Shown here in pieces: positions 1 through 8,036 of a stretch of DNA of 22,778 bases. The translations under genes and the position numbers were made by a program. The notes under the pieces were generated by a model. That model was not told where the DNA came from. It did no database searches and saw only the letters and a program-made list of their open reading frames with translations. The stretch comes from Bacteroidia bacterium (GTDB lineage Bacteria > Bacteroidota > Bacteroidia > NS11-12g > UBA955), in the NCBI GenBank assembly GCA_023258655.1, contig JALQWO010000008.1, positions 1-22,778 of the forward strand. Direction: 5' to 3'. Numbering within the stretch: position 1 is the stretch's first letter; every line of letters begins with the position of its first letter.

Positions 1-714
1 GGTTCTTGGTTTGATCCCAAATTTGTACTCGTAAATGGGATTGAAGAGATAAAATTTCTTACCGCTGATTCCAAAATCCGATGTTCTACAAATGCGTAAA
101 AATCGCTCTATACTAATCCCCGTACTCCTGATTTCCTCCATGGTTTTAATTACATTTGGCTGCACACCGAGTAATTTCAATACAGCGGGATACAATGGAC
201 CGGGCAACAAATGATAAAATGGCAATTTCGACGCCCATTTTTGGGGAAGTACCTGCTGATGTCCTCCATAGGGCATTTGCCAAGGTGGAAAAGCAAAAAA
301 CACCTTGCCCCCTGGTTTCAAAAATCGATGCAACTGTGGCATAAACCTCGCTTGATCCGGTATATGCTCAATAACATCTTTTAGAATGATCAAATCGAAT
401 TTGGTACCCAAATCTGTATCAGGTACAACGTCATAGATGTCCTTATTCAAAAACTGAACTTTGCCCGCAGCAAGTTCTTCTTTCATAAATTCACGTGCAA
501 ATTCCAATCTGCTTTCCTCCAACTCAATCCCCGTACTTTGGTATCCCAATTCTGTAAAGGCCTTCAGTACCCCGGCCTCTCCGCAACCTATTTCAAGAAC
601 TTGCATATCCTTGGGAAACGACCAATTGGACTGTAAAAATGGGATAATATGTCCCACCGTGACCTTGTAAGTCATGTCAAAATACCTTCTTTTATCACCG
701 TGAAACTCGTACAT
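1..714 (-). CDS. class I SAM-dependent methyltransferase, partial (3' end outside window)
   Basis: I translated this by hand; the frame is open for 238 codons from the ATG at 714 to the left edge, so the C-terminus lies outside. It is a Rossmann-fold methyltransferase: motif I is VLEIGCGEAG (residues 39-48), the acidic end of strand 2 is Glu64 in STGIEL, and the post-motif segment FDLIILKDVIEHI (106-118) is followed by FLKPGG, the usual Methyltransf_11/23 pattern. The substrate cannot be read from the sequence; relatives modify quinones, sugars, lipids or small metabolites. No signal peptide or membrane segment is seen. The start was chosen because the frame upstream has no ATG, GTG or TTG before in-frame stops. 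It is divergent from the DUF4197 gene. The family is secure, the function unknown. Confidence 0.85.
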   Translation of the reverse strand, partial: MYEFHGDKRRYFDMTYKVTVGHIIPFLQSNWSFPKDMQVLEIGCGEAGVLKAFTELGYQSTGIELEESRLEFAREFMKEELAAGKVQFLNKDIYDVVPDTDLGTKFDLIILKDVIEHIPDQARFMPQLHRFLKPGGKVFFAFPPWQMPYGGHQQVLPQKWASKLPFYHLLPGPLYPAVLKLLGVQPNVIKTMEEIRSTGISIERFLRICRTSDFGISGKKFYLFNPIYEYKFGIKPRT

Positions 715-830
715 CGCAGAGGAATTGGTTTGAACTTCAAATATGCAGCATCTTTTCGGAATTCGACGGAAAAATCTCCCCTTTCATGGCCTTTATATCC
801 ACCAAATCCATCGAATTTCGTCGAGAAATG

Positions 831-838
831 TATATTTG
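831..838 (+). promoter_or_regulatory. -7 promoter box TATATTTG before the DUF4197 gene
   Basis: This is an exact match to the Bacteroidota -7 consensus TAnnTTTG. Two ATG codons follow in tandem (840 and 843); the second is exactly 4 bases from the box, the same spacing as at purK and the FAH gene. That favours 843 as the start and suggests a leaderless transcript. No clear -33 TTTG element was found at the usual distance. Confidence 0.6.
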
Positions 839-842
839 AATG

Positions 843-1634
843 ATGCGCAAAACAACTTTATTACTCACAGTTGGTACACTCGGTTTGTTTCAGGCTTGTG
901 GATCATTATCCAATCTCCCCATCGGCGACATTTCATTGCCAACAGCGGGATTGGAAGGATTGCCCGTACAAAAAAAATTAAGTCAAGAGGACGCTGCTTC
1001 TGGGCTCAAAGAAGCCCTCATGAAAGGAGTTGGTGCAGGCACCCAACAGCTACAACAAGCGGGCGGATTTTCGCAAAATGCGGTATATAAAATTCTACTT
1101 CCCCCAGAAATCCAATCCTTGGAAAGCAAAATACGCAACAGTGCTCTACTTAACGCTGCAATTGGTAAAGAACTTGACAAAGCGATTGCAGCCATGAACC
1201 AAGGCGCAGAAATGGCCACTGCCAAAGCCCTTCCCATCTTCAAAAACACGGTTCAACAAATGTCTTTTGCAGACGCCCTACAAATCCTTACCGGCGGTAA
1301 CGGTGCAGCCACACAATACCTGAAAACCAATACCACCAATGCGCTAACCGCAGCATTTCAACCGGAAATCAAAACCGCCCTGGAAACAGTGGCTATTTAT
1401 CAGTATTGGACACCCATAGTGAACACCATCAACCGGAACAAAAAAGTATTGGGTATCGTTAACGATGTTCAGCCAAACCTAGAAAATTATGTCACTGAAA
1501 AAGCCCTTTTCGCCCTTTTTAGTGAAATTGAAGTACAAGAAAATCTCATTCGGAAAGACCCAATTCAACGGGGCAGCGAATTATTAAAACGCGTTTTTGA
1601 TTACGCCGACAAAAACCAAACCACCTCGCCCTAA
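843..1634 (+). CDS. DUF4197 family lipoprotein
   Basis: This is a 263-residue predicted lipoprotein. The N-terminus has two basic residues, a hydrophobic stretch and the lipobox LFQAC (lipidated Cys19 from the start at 843), so the mature protein should be anchored in the envelope. The body matches DUF4197: an alanine-rich helical domain containing SQEDAASGLKEALMKGV, a KILLPPE segment, MNQGAEMATAKALPIF, and the C-terminal QYWTPIVNTINR and NLENYVTEKALFALF blocks. The family has no established biochemical role. ATG codons stand in tandem at 840 and 843; I prefer 843 because of promoter-box spacing. The next gene, the TonB-dependent receptor, starts 14 bases after the stop, so the two are probably co-transcribed. 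Whether they cooperate is unknown. Confidence 0.88.
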   Translation: MRKTTLLLTVGTLGLFQACGSLSNLPIGDISLPTAGLEGLPVQKKLSQEDAASGLKEALMKGVGAGTQQLQQAGGFSQNAVYKILLPPEIQSLESKIRNSALLNAAIGKELDKAIAAMNQGAEMATAKALPIFKNTVQQMSFADALQILTGGNGAATQYLKTNTTNALTAAFQPEIKTALETVAIYQYWTPIVNTINRNKKVLGIVNDVQPNLENYVTEKALFALFSEIEVQENLIRKDPIQRGSELLKRVFDYADKNQTTSP

Positions 1635-1648
1635 ATCCTTTTCGCTGT

Positions 1649-4306
1649 TTGAAAATCCGCTGTTTCATAGCGATTGCCTTGTTGGTATTTGGTTCAATCC
1701 ATGTATTGAGCGGACAGACTGTGGGACTAAATCGCCATGTTACCATCCAATACAAGGGTGTTGGATTCCCTACAGTGTTGAGCCAATTTACCCAACAAAC
1801 AGGATATACTTTTGCCTACAACAATGAACTCCTACCGGCAAATAAAAATATCGATGTCGACTATCAAAACATAAGAGCAGACAAGGCCTTAAGGGACTTT
1901 CTACACCACCATGGACTCGATTATCAGCTGAACAACAATACCATCATTCTAAAAAAATGGGCCAGTGAAACCCCTCTTCGACAACGTTTTATCTCAGGCA
2001 ATGTATTACAAGCGCCCACCGGTGAAAGGTTGGTCAAAGCCATCGTCCAAATTCCCAAAATACAATTGTTTACTTACACGGACGAGTTTGGCGTTTTTAA
2101 AATCGCCTTGCCAGATGATAAAACAAATATAACAGATACCCTGATCATTAGCATTTATTACCCCGGATACGATGTCTATCGGGATACAGTCTTAGGCAAA
2201 AGGGATTACTTCATCGTCGCCAAATTAAATCCCATCATCGAACAAATTGAAACCACACTCATTCAAGCCAACAAAAACCAAAGTCGTCTAGCCGTTGTTC
2301 ATGGCCAATCAGACCAGTTTTGCCTTTCATCAGCCCGTTTACAGCAAATTCCAGCTTTGCTAGGGGAGGGCGATGTTATGCGCGCTTTGAGCCTAAATCC
2401 AGGAGTAGTCAGTGGTTCAGAAGGGATGCTAGGGATGTATGTCCGAGGAGGTGCCGCAGACCAAAATTTGGTTTTACTCGATGATGTGCCAGTATTCAAT
2501 GCTTATCATCTTTATGGCATTTTTGGAATTTTCAACGGCGATATTGTCAAAAGTGCGCAACTGAATCGGGGAACTTTTTCTCCTGAACACGGAGGAAGAC
2601 TCAGCAGTGTTGTCTCCGTTCAGTCAATGGATGGCAATGAAAATCAAATTTCTGGCAACGTAAGCATCGGTGCGCTAACGAGTAAAGCCATGATACAAGG
2701 TCCGCTATGGAAGAAGCGTACCACCTTCACGGTCGCCTTTCGCAGGTCCAACTTTGACCTTTTAACGCAATCCATTGCCAATGCAGTTTTCAAAGACAGC
2801 AACAACATCAATCGATACAATTTTTGGGATTTTAACGCAAAATTAAATCATCGATTCAGCGACAAAAGCACCCTATCACTCACCTTGTACCAAGGAAGAG
2901 ATCGTGCATTTTTTATCGACAGAAACTATGGAGAATCGAACGAAGTGGTTATTTACCAAAAGCGAGAACAAGGAAACCAATGGGGAAACCAATTGGGCAG
3001 TTTAAAATGGCAATATTTTTTCAATCGAAGGGTGCGCTTTTCGGCGAAGGTCCACTATACAGACTATGCATTTACCCAACACAACGATTATCATTACAAA
3101 CTGAGAAACGAAATTGACCCAACGCAAAACAAGGACAATTTTACCAATTACAATCTCACCAATGGACTTCGCGATTTTGCAGCCGATGGCAAATTCGATT
3201 TCCAATGGACAAAACACCTTGCCATGAAACTTGGCGGTGGCTATATCCGTCACACTTTCACACCCGGTGACAGAACCCTTGAAACCCAATTTGATTCTAT
3301 TTACAGATCCTATCACTACAATGACAAAAAGGTCATCACCCCTGAGATATTTACCTATGCCAGCATAGAATTCCACCACCCCAAGTGGGGTTATCTCGAT
3401 TTGGGTTCACGGATTTCCTATTTTGGTTTGGAAGATCAACAGTTTTACATCCGTCCAGAACCTCGTTTTAATTACCGATATCGCTTGTCGCCCCAAATTT
3501 GGTTCAAAGCGGCAGCTTCACAAAATGTGCAGTTTTTTCATCAACTGAACAATCTTACCATGGGTTTGCCATCCGATCTTTGGGTTCCATCCAATCCGGA
3601 ATTCGCACCCGCCCAAGCCAGACAGTTTTCCCTTGGAACCACCCTAACAAAACCCAAATTCCAGTGGAGTGTTGAGTACTTCGAAAAATCCTTTACGCAT
3701 CTTCTTGAATACCGCGATAATGCCGCCTACATAACGAGCGCCTTGAACTGGGAAAAAACGGTCACCCAAGGCATCGGGAGCGCCAATGGATTAGAATGCT
3801 TGGTAGAAAAACGCACGGGCAAGTTAACCGGTTGGGCGAGTTATTCACTGTTGTTCAATAACAGGCAATTTGCCGATTTGAATCATGGGAAAATTTTCCC
3901 TTCTCGATACGACAGGCGGCACAATTTTTATTTGGTGGGCATCTACAGATTATCAAAACAAGTATTAATCAGTGGCAGTTGGACCTATAATACAGGATTT
4001 GCATACACATTGCCCATTGGTGTTTATCAATCTCCTACGCCAAATGATCCTTTTGCTGAGATTTTCATTTATGGAGATCGAAACAATGCAAGAAGTCGCG
4101 ACAATCACAGACTCGATATTTCTACCCAGTACATAGTAAAACACAAACAGTTCCAAGAAACTTGGTCTTTGGGGATTTACAATGTCTACAATCGCCAAAA
4201 TCCATTTTTTATTGCTTTTGCCTATGACGCTCAGGGCCAAAGAAAACTCACCCAATTGTCGCTGCTCCCAATTTTGCCACACATAAATTATCAAATATCC
4301 TTTTGA
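1649..4306 (+). CDS. TonB-dependent outer-membrane receptor with STN and carboxypeptidase-regulatory-like domains
   Basis: This 885-residue protein has a signal peptide (about residues 1-22, ending VLSGQ). An STN (secretin/TonB short N-terminal) domain follows at about 31-103, then a CarboxypepD_reg-like sandwich at about 115-195, the plug at about 220-335 (MYVRGGAADQNLVLLDDVPV, then FSPEHGGRLSSVV), and a long beta-barrel ending in the terminal Phe of INYQISF, a typical BAM signal. It should import a substrate too large for porins using TonB energy; the substrate is not evident. The start is TTG: it gives an exact signal peptide, and no ATG lies between it and the previous stop. The DUF4249 gene follows with a 4-base overlap, a pairing common in Bacteroidota and analogous to SusC/SusD. 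STN domains in FecA-like receptors talk to anti-sigma factors, but none is encoded nearby. Confidence 0.93.
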   Translation: MKIRCFIAIALLVFGSIHVLSGQTVGLNRHVTIQYKGVGFPTVLSQFTQQTGYTFAYNNELLPANKNIDVDYQNIRADKALRDFLHHHGLDYQLNNNTIILKKWASETPLRQRFISGNVLQAPTGERLVKAIVQIPKIQLFTYTDEFGVFKIALPDDKTNITDTLIISIYYPGYDVYRDTVLGKRDYFIVAKLNPIIEQIETTLIQANKNQSRLAVVHGQSDQFCLSSARLQQIPALLGEGDVMRALSLNPGVVSGSEGMLGMYVRGGAADQNLVLLDDVPVFNAYHLYGIFGIFNGDIVKSAQLNRGTFSPEHGGRLSSVVSVQSMDGNENQISGNVSIGALTSKAMIQGPLWKKRTTFTVAFRRSNFDLLTQSIANAVFKDSNNINRYNFWDFNAKLNHRFSDKSTLSLTLYQGRDRAFFIDRNYGESNEVVIYQKREQGNQWGNQLGSLKWQYFFNRRVRFSAKVHYTDYAFTQHNDYHYKLRNEIDPTQNKDNFTNYNLTNGLRDFAADGKFDFQWTKHLAMKLGGGYIRHTFTPGDRTLETQFDSIYRSYHYNDKKVITPEIFTYASIEFHHPKWGYLDLGSRISYFGLEDQQFYIRPEPRFNYRYRLSPQIWFKAAASQNVQFFHQLNNLTMGLPSDLWVPSNPEFAPAQARQFSLGTTLTKPKFQWSVEYFEKSFTHLLEYRDNAAYITSALNWEKTVTQGIGSANGLECLVEKRTGKLTGWASYSLLFNNRQFADLNHGKIFPSRYDRRHNFYLVGIYRLSKQVLISGSWTYNTGFAYTLPIGVYQSPTPNDPFAEIFIYGDRNNARSRDNHRLDISTQYIVKHKQFQETWSLGIYNVYNRQNPFFIAFAYDAQGQRKLTQLSLLPILPHINYQISF

Positions 4307-5247
4307 AAGCACTGCTTCAACATATCATCCATCATCCAAAGCCCAAACAGTGGATACACATCGCCCATGGACTTTTGGTGTGTTTGATTGCCTCTTGTAG
4401 CCGCGAGATTGTCGTACCCCAACCTGCACAAACTGCCACTGGCCCAGTGGTTCTTTGTGCCCTGGAATCAGATAGTTTTCACACCATTTCTTATTCTCGG
4501 GTAGTGGGTATTTCAGAAGTGTTTAAACCCCAAACGAGTGCAAGTATTCTATTGAGTGTGGGAAATAGAATCAGTAATTCGGCCACAATGCAATCCCCAG
4601 GGTATTTTCAAATCAATCATTTCCAGCTGCATGCTCGCGACAGCTTTACATTCTCTTTGATTTCCCCATTAGACACAGTGCATGTCAGCGATGTGATGCC
4701 CTCAAATATTTTCTTCACAAAAACAGATACGGCCACACAGGCCGTCGCAGGTATTGGTATTACCCAAGTATTCACCATTCAATTCAAAGACAGCGCCATT
4801 GATGAAAACTATTATCGCATTTCGGCCGAGCGCCAAGTTCGAAAATATACCCTAGACCCCTTCGGAAAACCCATTGACAGTGCTACGGAATGGGAAACCA
4901 TGAAAATAGATGGCAACGAAACCCCCTTTGTGAGAAACAATTTCAATAACTACACGGAAACAGAGATTCTCTTCTCCGACGATATATTCAACGGTGTTTT
5001 AAGTAATTTCAAATTCTATAATTTACTACCCTTCAGAAATAGCAAATCAGAAAAGACACTCTCTGTAAAAATTACACTGGAAAACATAAGTTTGGCTCTT
5101 TATCAATACTACAATTCCAGGGCTGAACACCTTTGGAGTCAAAGATCCATCACACAATTACCCGGACCCGTGCAAGGCAACATCCCCAAAGGATATGGAG
5201 TGATTGGTGGAAGCACAAAGGATGAATGGGTGATAGTGTATCCCTAG
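4303..5247 (+). CDS. DUF4249 family lipoprotein, partner of the TonB-dependent receptor
   Basis: This 314-residue protein has a predicted lipobox (LIASC, Cys32) after an unusually long, His-rich n-region, so it is probably a surface or outer-membrane lipoprotein. The body shows DUF4249 features: an early beta-rich domain with PVVLCALESDSFHTISYSRV, the block ENYYRISAERQVRKY, TETEILFSDDIFNG, and a C-terminal YQYYNSRAEHLWSQ helix followed by GNIPKGYGVIGG. DUF4249 genes commonly sit directly behind TonB-dependent receptors, as here, and are presumed substrate-capture or lid subunits, although the family has no proven biochemical function. The start is TTG, overlapping the receptor stop as TTGA, which implies translational coupling. 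Its own stop TAG shares the palindrome CTAG with the stop of the convergent gene. Confidence 0.85.
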   Translation: MKALLQHIIHHPKPKQWIHIAHGLLVCLIASCSREIVVPQPAQTATGPVVLCALESDSFHTISYSRVVGISEVFKPQTSASILLSVGNRISNSATMQSPGYFQINHFQLHARDSFTFSLISPLDTVHVSDVMPSNIFFTKTDTATQAVAGIGITQVFTIQFKDSAIDENYYRISAERQVRKYTLDPFGKPIDSATEWETMKIDGNETPFVRNNFNNYTETEILFSDDIFNGVLSNFKFYNLLPFRNSKSEKTLSVKITLENISLALYQYYNSRAEHLWSQRSITQLPGPVQGNIPKGYGVIGGSTKDEWVIVYP

Positions 5248-5867
5248 TTTACATTAAAATGTGCCGTGATCACAGTAGGCGGTCTCAAAACGAGAGAACT
5301 GTTCGAGCCCAATTTTAACGTGCCCTGACATTCCATGCTCAGTGACATAACTTGGTTTATTTTATACTCCACACCCCAATGTAATTGGCCCACCAAATTC
5401 ACTTCCGTCTCCACGAAAAAAACTGTTTTCTCTGGATTTTGAAATACCTCAAACCCTCCTCCAGCACCGTAAAAATAAAGCCAGTGGTTGTTGATCATTT
5501 TACGACGGTCTCTATCTATTCGGAATCCGAGCCATTGAATATCCTCGTTCAAATCAGTCAAATTCGCACCCATTGATATTCTATAGCCCTTGTTTTCTCG
5601 ATATTTTCTGTAAGTGATCCCATACATATTCTGTTGAATGGGAATGGCATTAAATGGCATCAGTTGCTGCAGCAAATAAGAGGTATTAAATCCCACATAT
5701 CGATTGTTTGCATCCACTACAATGTTCTTACTGATCTTGGGCGTTGGCACCGTTCTTTGAACCACTGTGATCGTCTTGTTTGGTACAGATGTATCCGATG
5801 CCACAACGTTAGCCTGGGCGTTGGACAAGAATCCAACCAACAAAAGGATAAACAAATACTGCCTCAT
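5244..5867 (-). CDS. small predicted outer-membrane beta-barrel protein (unnamed family)
   Basis: This 207-residue protein has an N-terminal signal peptide (MRQYLFILLLVGFLSNAQA). The rest has the alternating pattern of a small beta-barrel: GITYRKYRENKGYRISMGANL, then WLYFYGAGGGFEVF, FFVETEVNLVGQLHWGVEYKI and a C-terminal VITAHFNVN. I do not recognise a named family. It starts 3 bases after the stop of the upstream gene, so it is the last gene of an operon with the 258-residue barrel protein and the CorC-type protein. Its motif order resembles that upstream neighbour, suggesting a diverged tandem duplicate. Its TAG stop overlaps the TAG stop of the convergent DUF4249 gene within CTAG. Confidence 0.7.
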   Translation of the reverse strand: MRQYLFILLLVGFLSNAQANVVASDTSVPNKTITVVQRTVPTPKISKNIVVDANNRYVGFNTSYLLQQLMPFNAIPIQQNMYGITYRKYRENKGYRISMGANLTDLNEDIQWLGFRIDRDRRKMINNHWLYFYGAGGGFEVFQNPEKTVFFVETEVNLVGQLHWGVEYKINQVMSLSMECQGTLKLGSNSSLVLRPPTVITAHFNVN

Positions 5868-5870
5868 AGA

Positions 5871-6647
5871 TTAAAATTGGACTGTCAAAAACAAGGCAAT
5901 GGGAACCATTGGAACCACAGAAAAAGCACGCTTATTTTCGAGTGATGTTCTCACACCATTTACCGAAAAGGCACGTTCCGTTTGAAGCATTTGTCCGTAT
6001 ACTATCGACTCTGTGTACACGATGATGCGCTCGTGAAATTTAAACCCAATTCCGCCAAAACCGCCAAAACTTCCCCCATATTCCTTGGCATCAGTCACAA
6101 TTTCCGTTTTCCCTCCAAAGCCATCAAATTGGGAAGACACAGACTTGTTGTTTCTCCAAATACCCCGCCCATCAAATCCGCCAAACGCATAGAATCCCAC
6201 TCCCAAATCTCTTCTCCACTCTCTACCCAATACCAACGAGGCCCAATTTTCCTCACTACTGCGAGTAACCTCTGTGCTAAAACCATTCATGTCTTCCGTC
6301 TTCCGACGAAATCCATTGATACCTAAGCGCCATGCCGATTCTCTATTATTGGGGTTGTAAGTAATTTTCCGCACCATCAACAAATAGGGATCGTCATTCA
6401 AATTCCGACTCACATTGCCAGAAAACCTGGATAAGGCCAAGGTAACATTGCTGGTTACTTCCCATCGAGGTAAATATCGGCTCATTGTGGAGTCATCATT
6501 ATTCGAAATAGCAACGCCGGATTCTCTCTCCCCCACGGGCGAATTGTTCGCGGAATCCGCCAACAAATTCTGCGTTGAATCTTGAGCCTGCAATTCTGTT
6601 GTTCCCAACAAAAAAAACAAAGCCATTCCAATGAGTTTCTGTTTCAT
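5871..6647 (-). CDS. predicted outer-membrane beta-barrel protein (unnamed family)
   Basis: This is a 258-residue protein from the ATG at 6647, giving the signal peptide MKQKLIGMALFFLLGTTELQAQ. A low-complexity Ser/Asn/Asp segment follows (about residues 24-55), then Gly- and aromatic-rich strands: VTLALSRFSGNVSRN, AWRLGINGFRRKTED, WASLVLGREWRRDLGVGFY, GGSFGGFGGIGFKF, and a C-terminus ending in Phe (ALFLTVQF). That is the layout of an outer-membrane barrel. No family name is certain. A start 24 bases further upstream is possible but would overlap the previous gene; the chosen ATG lies one base after the CorC-type stop (TAA-C-ATG), which suggests translational coupling. It sits between the CorC-type gene and a shorter protein of similar layout. 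Confidence 0.72.
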   Translation of the reverse strand: MKQKLIGMALFFLLGTTELQAQDSTQNLLADSANNSPVGERESGVAISNNDDSTMSRYLPRWEVTSNVTLALSRFSGNVSRNLNDDPYLLMVRKITYNPNNRESAWRLGINGFRRKTEDMNGFSTEVTRSSEENWASLVLGREWRRDLGVGFYAFGGFDGRGIWRNNKSVSSQFDGFGGKTEIVTDAKEYGGSFGGFGGIGFKFHERIIVYTESIVYGQMLQTERAFSVNGVRTSLENKRAFSVVPMVPIALFLTVQF

Positions 6648-6648
6648 G

Positions 6649-7953
6649 TTAATCTTCTTTAGGTAAAACACGTATTTCCACTTCCTCCAGACGGGCCCCT
6701 TTCAATGTCTTAATTACAAATTCAAAAGGTTCATGGTGGATGATCTCTCCCACAGATGGAATTCGCTCTGAACAAAAAATGATGTACCCGCCCAAGGTAT
6801 TATATTCACCTTCGGGTATGTTGAGGTCGTATTTCTCATTGAGATAATCAATCTCCAACCGAGCACTAAAGACATAATGGCCCTTGCCAATGGCCGTTTC
6901 TATCTTGTCTACTTCATCAAATTCGTCTTCGATTTCACCCACGATTTCTTCCAACACATCTTCCACACTTACCATGCCGGCTGTGCCCCCAAATTCATCT
7001 ACCACTACAGCCAAACTTCGTTTTTCTTGCATGAAATTTCTCAGCATATCATGCGCCTGTAACCCTTCATTCACGATGAGGACAGAACGCAAAACATCTT
7101 GAATTCGCTGGGGGTTGTGGAACAAATCACTGTGGTGTACAAATCCAATGATATGATCGATACTCTCTTTATAAATCAAAATCTTTGAGTGTGCCGTCTC
7201 CACAAACTTCTCGCGCAATGCTGCCACCGTATCATTCACATCCACACCCACCAACTCTGTACGGTGTACCATGAAATCACGCACTTTTGCATCGCTAAAA
7301 TCCAAAGCATTCCTGAATACCTCCGTATCAATCTCCACCGAATCCACATTGCCTGCATTTTCCAAAGATGCTATGTAATTGTCCAAATCAACCTTAGAAA
7401 AAACAGGCGTGTGCTCAGATATTCGGGTCTTTGTGAATACTCGCAGTAAGAACGCCGAGATCCCTTTTACCACCTGTATCAATGGCCACATGATAACATG
7501 AGCCATCCTGAAAATGCCAATCAATCCAAAAATCAATCGGTCCGCATACATTTTAAAGAATGTTTTGGGTAAATATTCAGCCACAACCAAGACGACCAAT
7601 GTGCTACTCAACGTAATCATCAAGAACTTTACCCATTCACTCTGCATCCAAGGAATCCCCGAAAAAGAGTCATCCAAGATCTCACCCATGTAAATTCCAT
7701 AAACCACCAATCCCAAATTATTTCCTACCAATACGGTACTAATAAAATCACTGGGATTCTTCACATACTTAGAAAGCCATTTTCCACCCCCCAAATTCTC
7801 CTTGCTCCGGAGTTCAATCCGCAATCGCGAGGCCGACAAAAAAGCAATCTCCATGCCCGAAAAAAACGCAATCACCACCATGCACAAAACCACTATCAAC
7901 CAAGCATTTGGGCTCACTGTCAACAACATCAATTCCGAGGGAGGCTCCATCAT
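6649..7953 (-). CDS. CorC/HlyC-type transporter-associated protein (CNNM, CBS pair, CorC_HlyC)
   Basis: This 434-residue inner-membrane protein has an N-terminal CNNM/DUF21 domain with several membrane helices and the typical GMEIAFLSAS segment near the first helix. A CBS pair follows (from FMVHRTELVGVDVN through VVDEFGGTAGMVSVEDVLEEIVGEI), then a C-terminal CorC_HlyC domain (about residues 345-430, with YNTLGGYI). Family members are linked to divalent cation (Mg/Co) homeostasis or export; the ligand of this one is not known. In many Bacteroidota a related protein is called GldE and is tied to gliding, but I cannot assign that here. The start at 7953 (ATG-ATG) lies 7 bases from a TAnnTTTG box. 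The frame extends 21 codons further upstream, but that would place the box inside the coding region. It leads a three-gene operon. Confidence 0.9.
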   Translation of the reverse strand: MMEPPSELMLLTVSPNAWLIVVLCMVVIAFFSGMEIAFLSASRLRIELRSKENLGGGKWLSKYVKNPSDFISTVLVGNNLGLVVYGIYMGEILDDSFSGIPWMQSEWVKFLMITLSSTLVVLVVAEYLPKTFFKMYADRLIFGLIGIFRMAHVIMWPLIQVVKGISAFLLRVFTKTRISEHTPVFSKVDLDNYIASLENAGNVDSVEIDTEVFRNALDFSDAKVRDFMVHRTELVGVDVNDTVAALREKFVETAHSKILIYKESIDHIIGFVHHSDLFHNPQRIQDVLRSVLIVNEGLQAHDMLRNFMQEKRSLAVVVDEFGGTAGMVSVEDVLEEIVGEIEDEFDEVDKIETAIGKGHYVFSARLEIDYLNEKYDLNIPEGEYNTLGGYIIFCSERIPSVGEIIHHEPFEFVIKTLKGARLEEVEIRVLPKED

Positions 7954-7960
7954 ATAATTA

Positions 7961-7968
7961 CAAAGATA
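7961..7968 (-). promoter_or_regulatory. -7 promoter box TATCTTTG for the CorC-type operon
   Basis: This exact TAnnTTTG match on the minus strand ends 7 bases before the ATG at 7953. A run TTTTTTG lies about 15 bases upstream of it and could serve as the -33 element, though that is a little closer than usual. It supports the short start over the extended one. Confidence 0.6.
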
Positions 7969-8024
7969 CCTCCGAAAATATGGCAAAAAACGCAACAACC
8001 AAATTTCGTGTTGCAAGCAGCGCG

Positions 8025-8032
8025 TATCTTTG
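8025..8032 (+). promoter_or_regulatory. -7 promoter box TATCTTTG for purK
   Basis: This exact TAnnTTTG match ends 4 bases before the purK ATG at 8037, so transcription would begin at or within a base or two of the start codon. The same octamer serves the divergent CorC-type operon 57 bases away, giving a compact back-to-back promoter pair. Confidence 0.62.
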
Positions 8033-8036
8033 CTGT

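Noticed and set aside
7954..8016. Extended N-terminus of the CorC-type protein (21 extra codons)
   Set aside because: The extension covers its own -7 box and adds a basic, Trp/Phe-rich stretch not typical of the family; ATG 7953 fits better.
7908..8036. Extended N-terminus of purK (43 extra codons)
   Set aside because: The extra sequence overlaps the divergent CorC-type gene and its promoter region, does not resemble PurK, and the promoter box TATCTTTG lies inside it.
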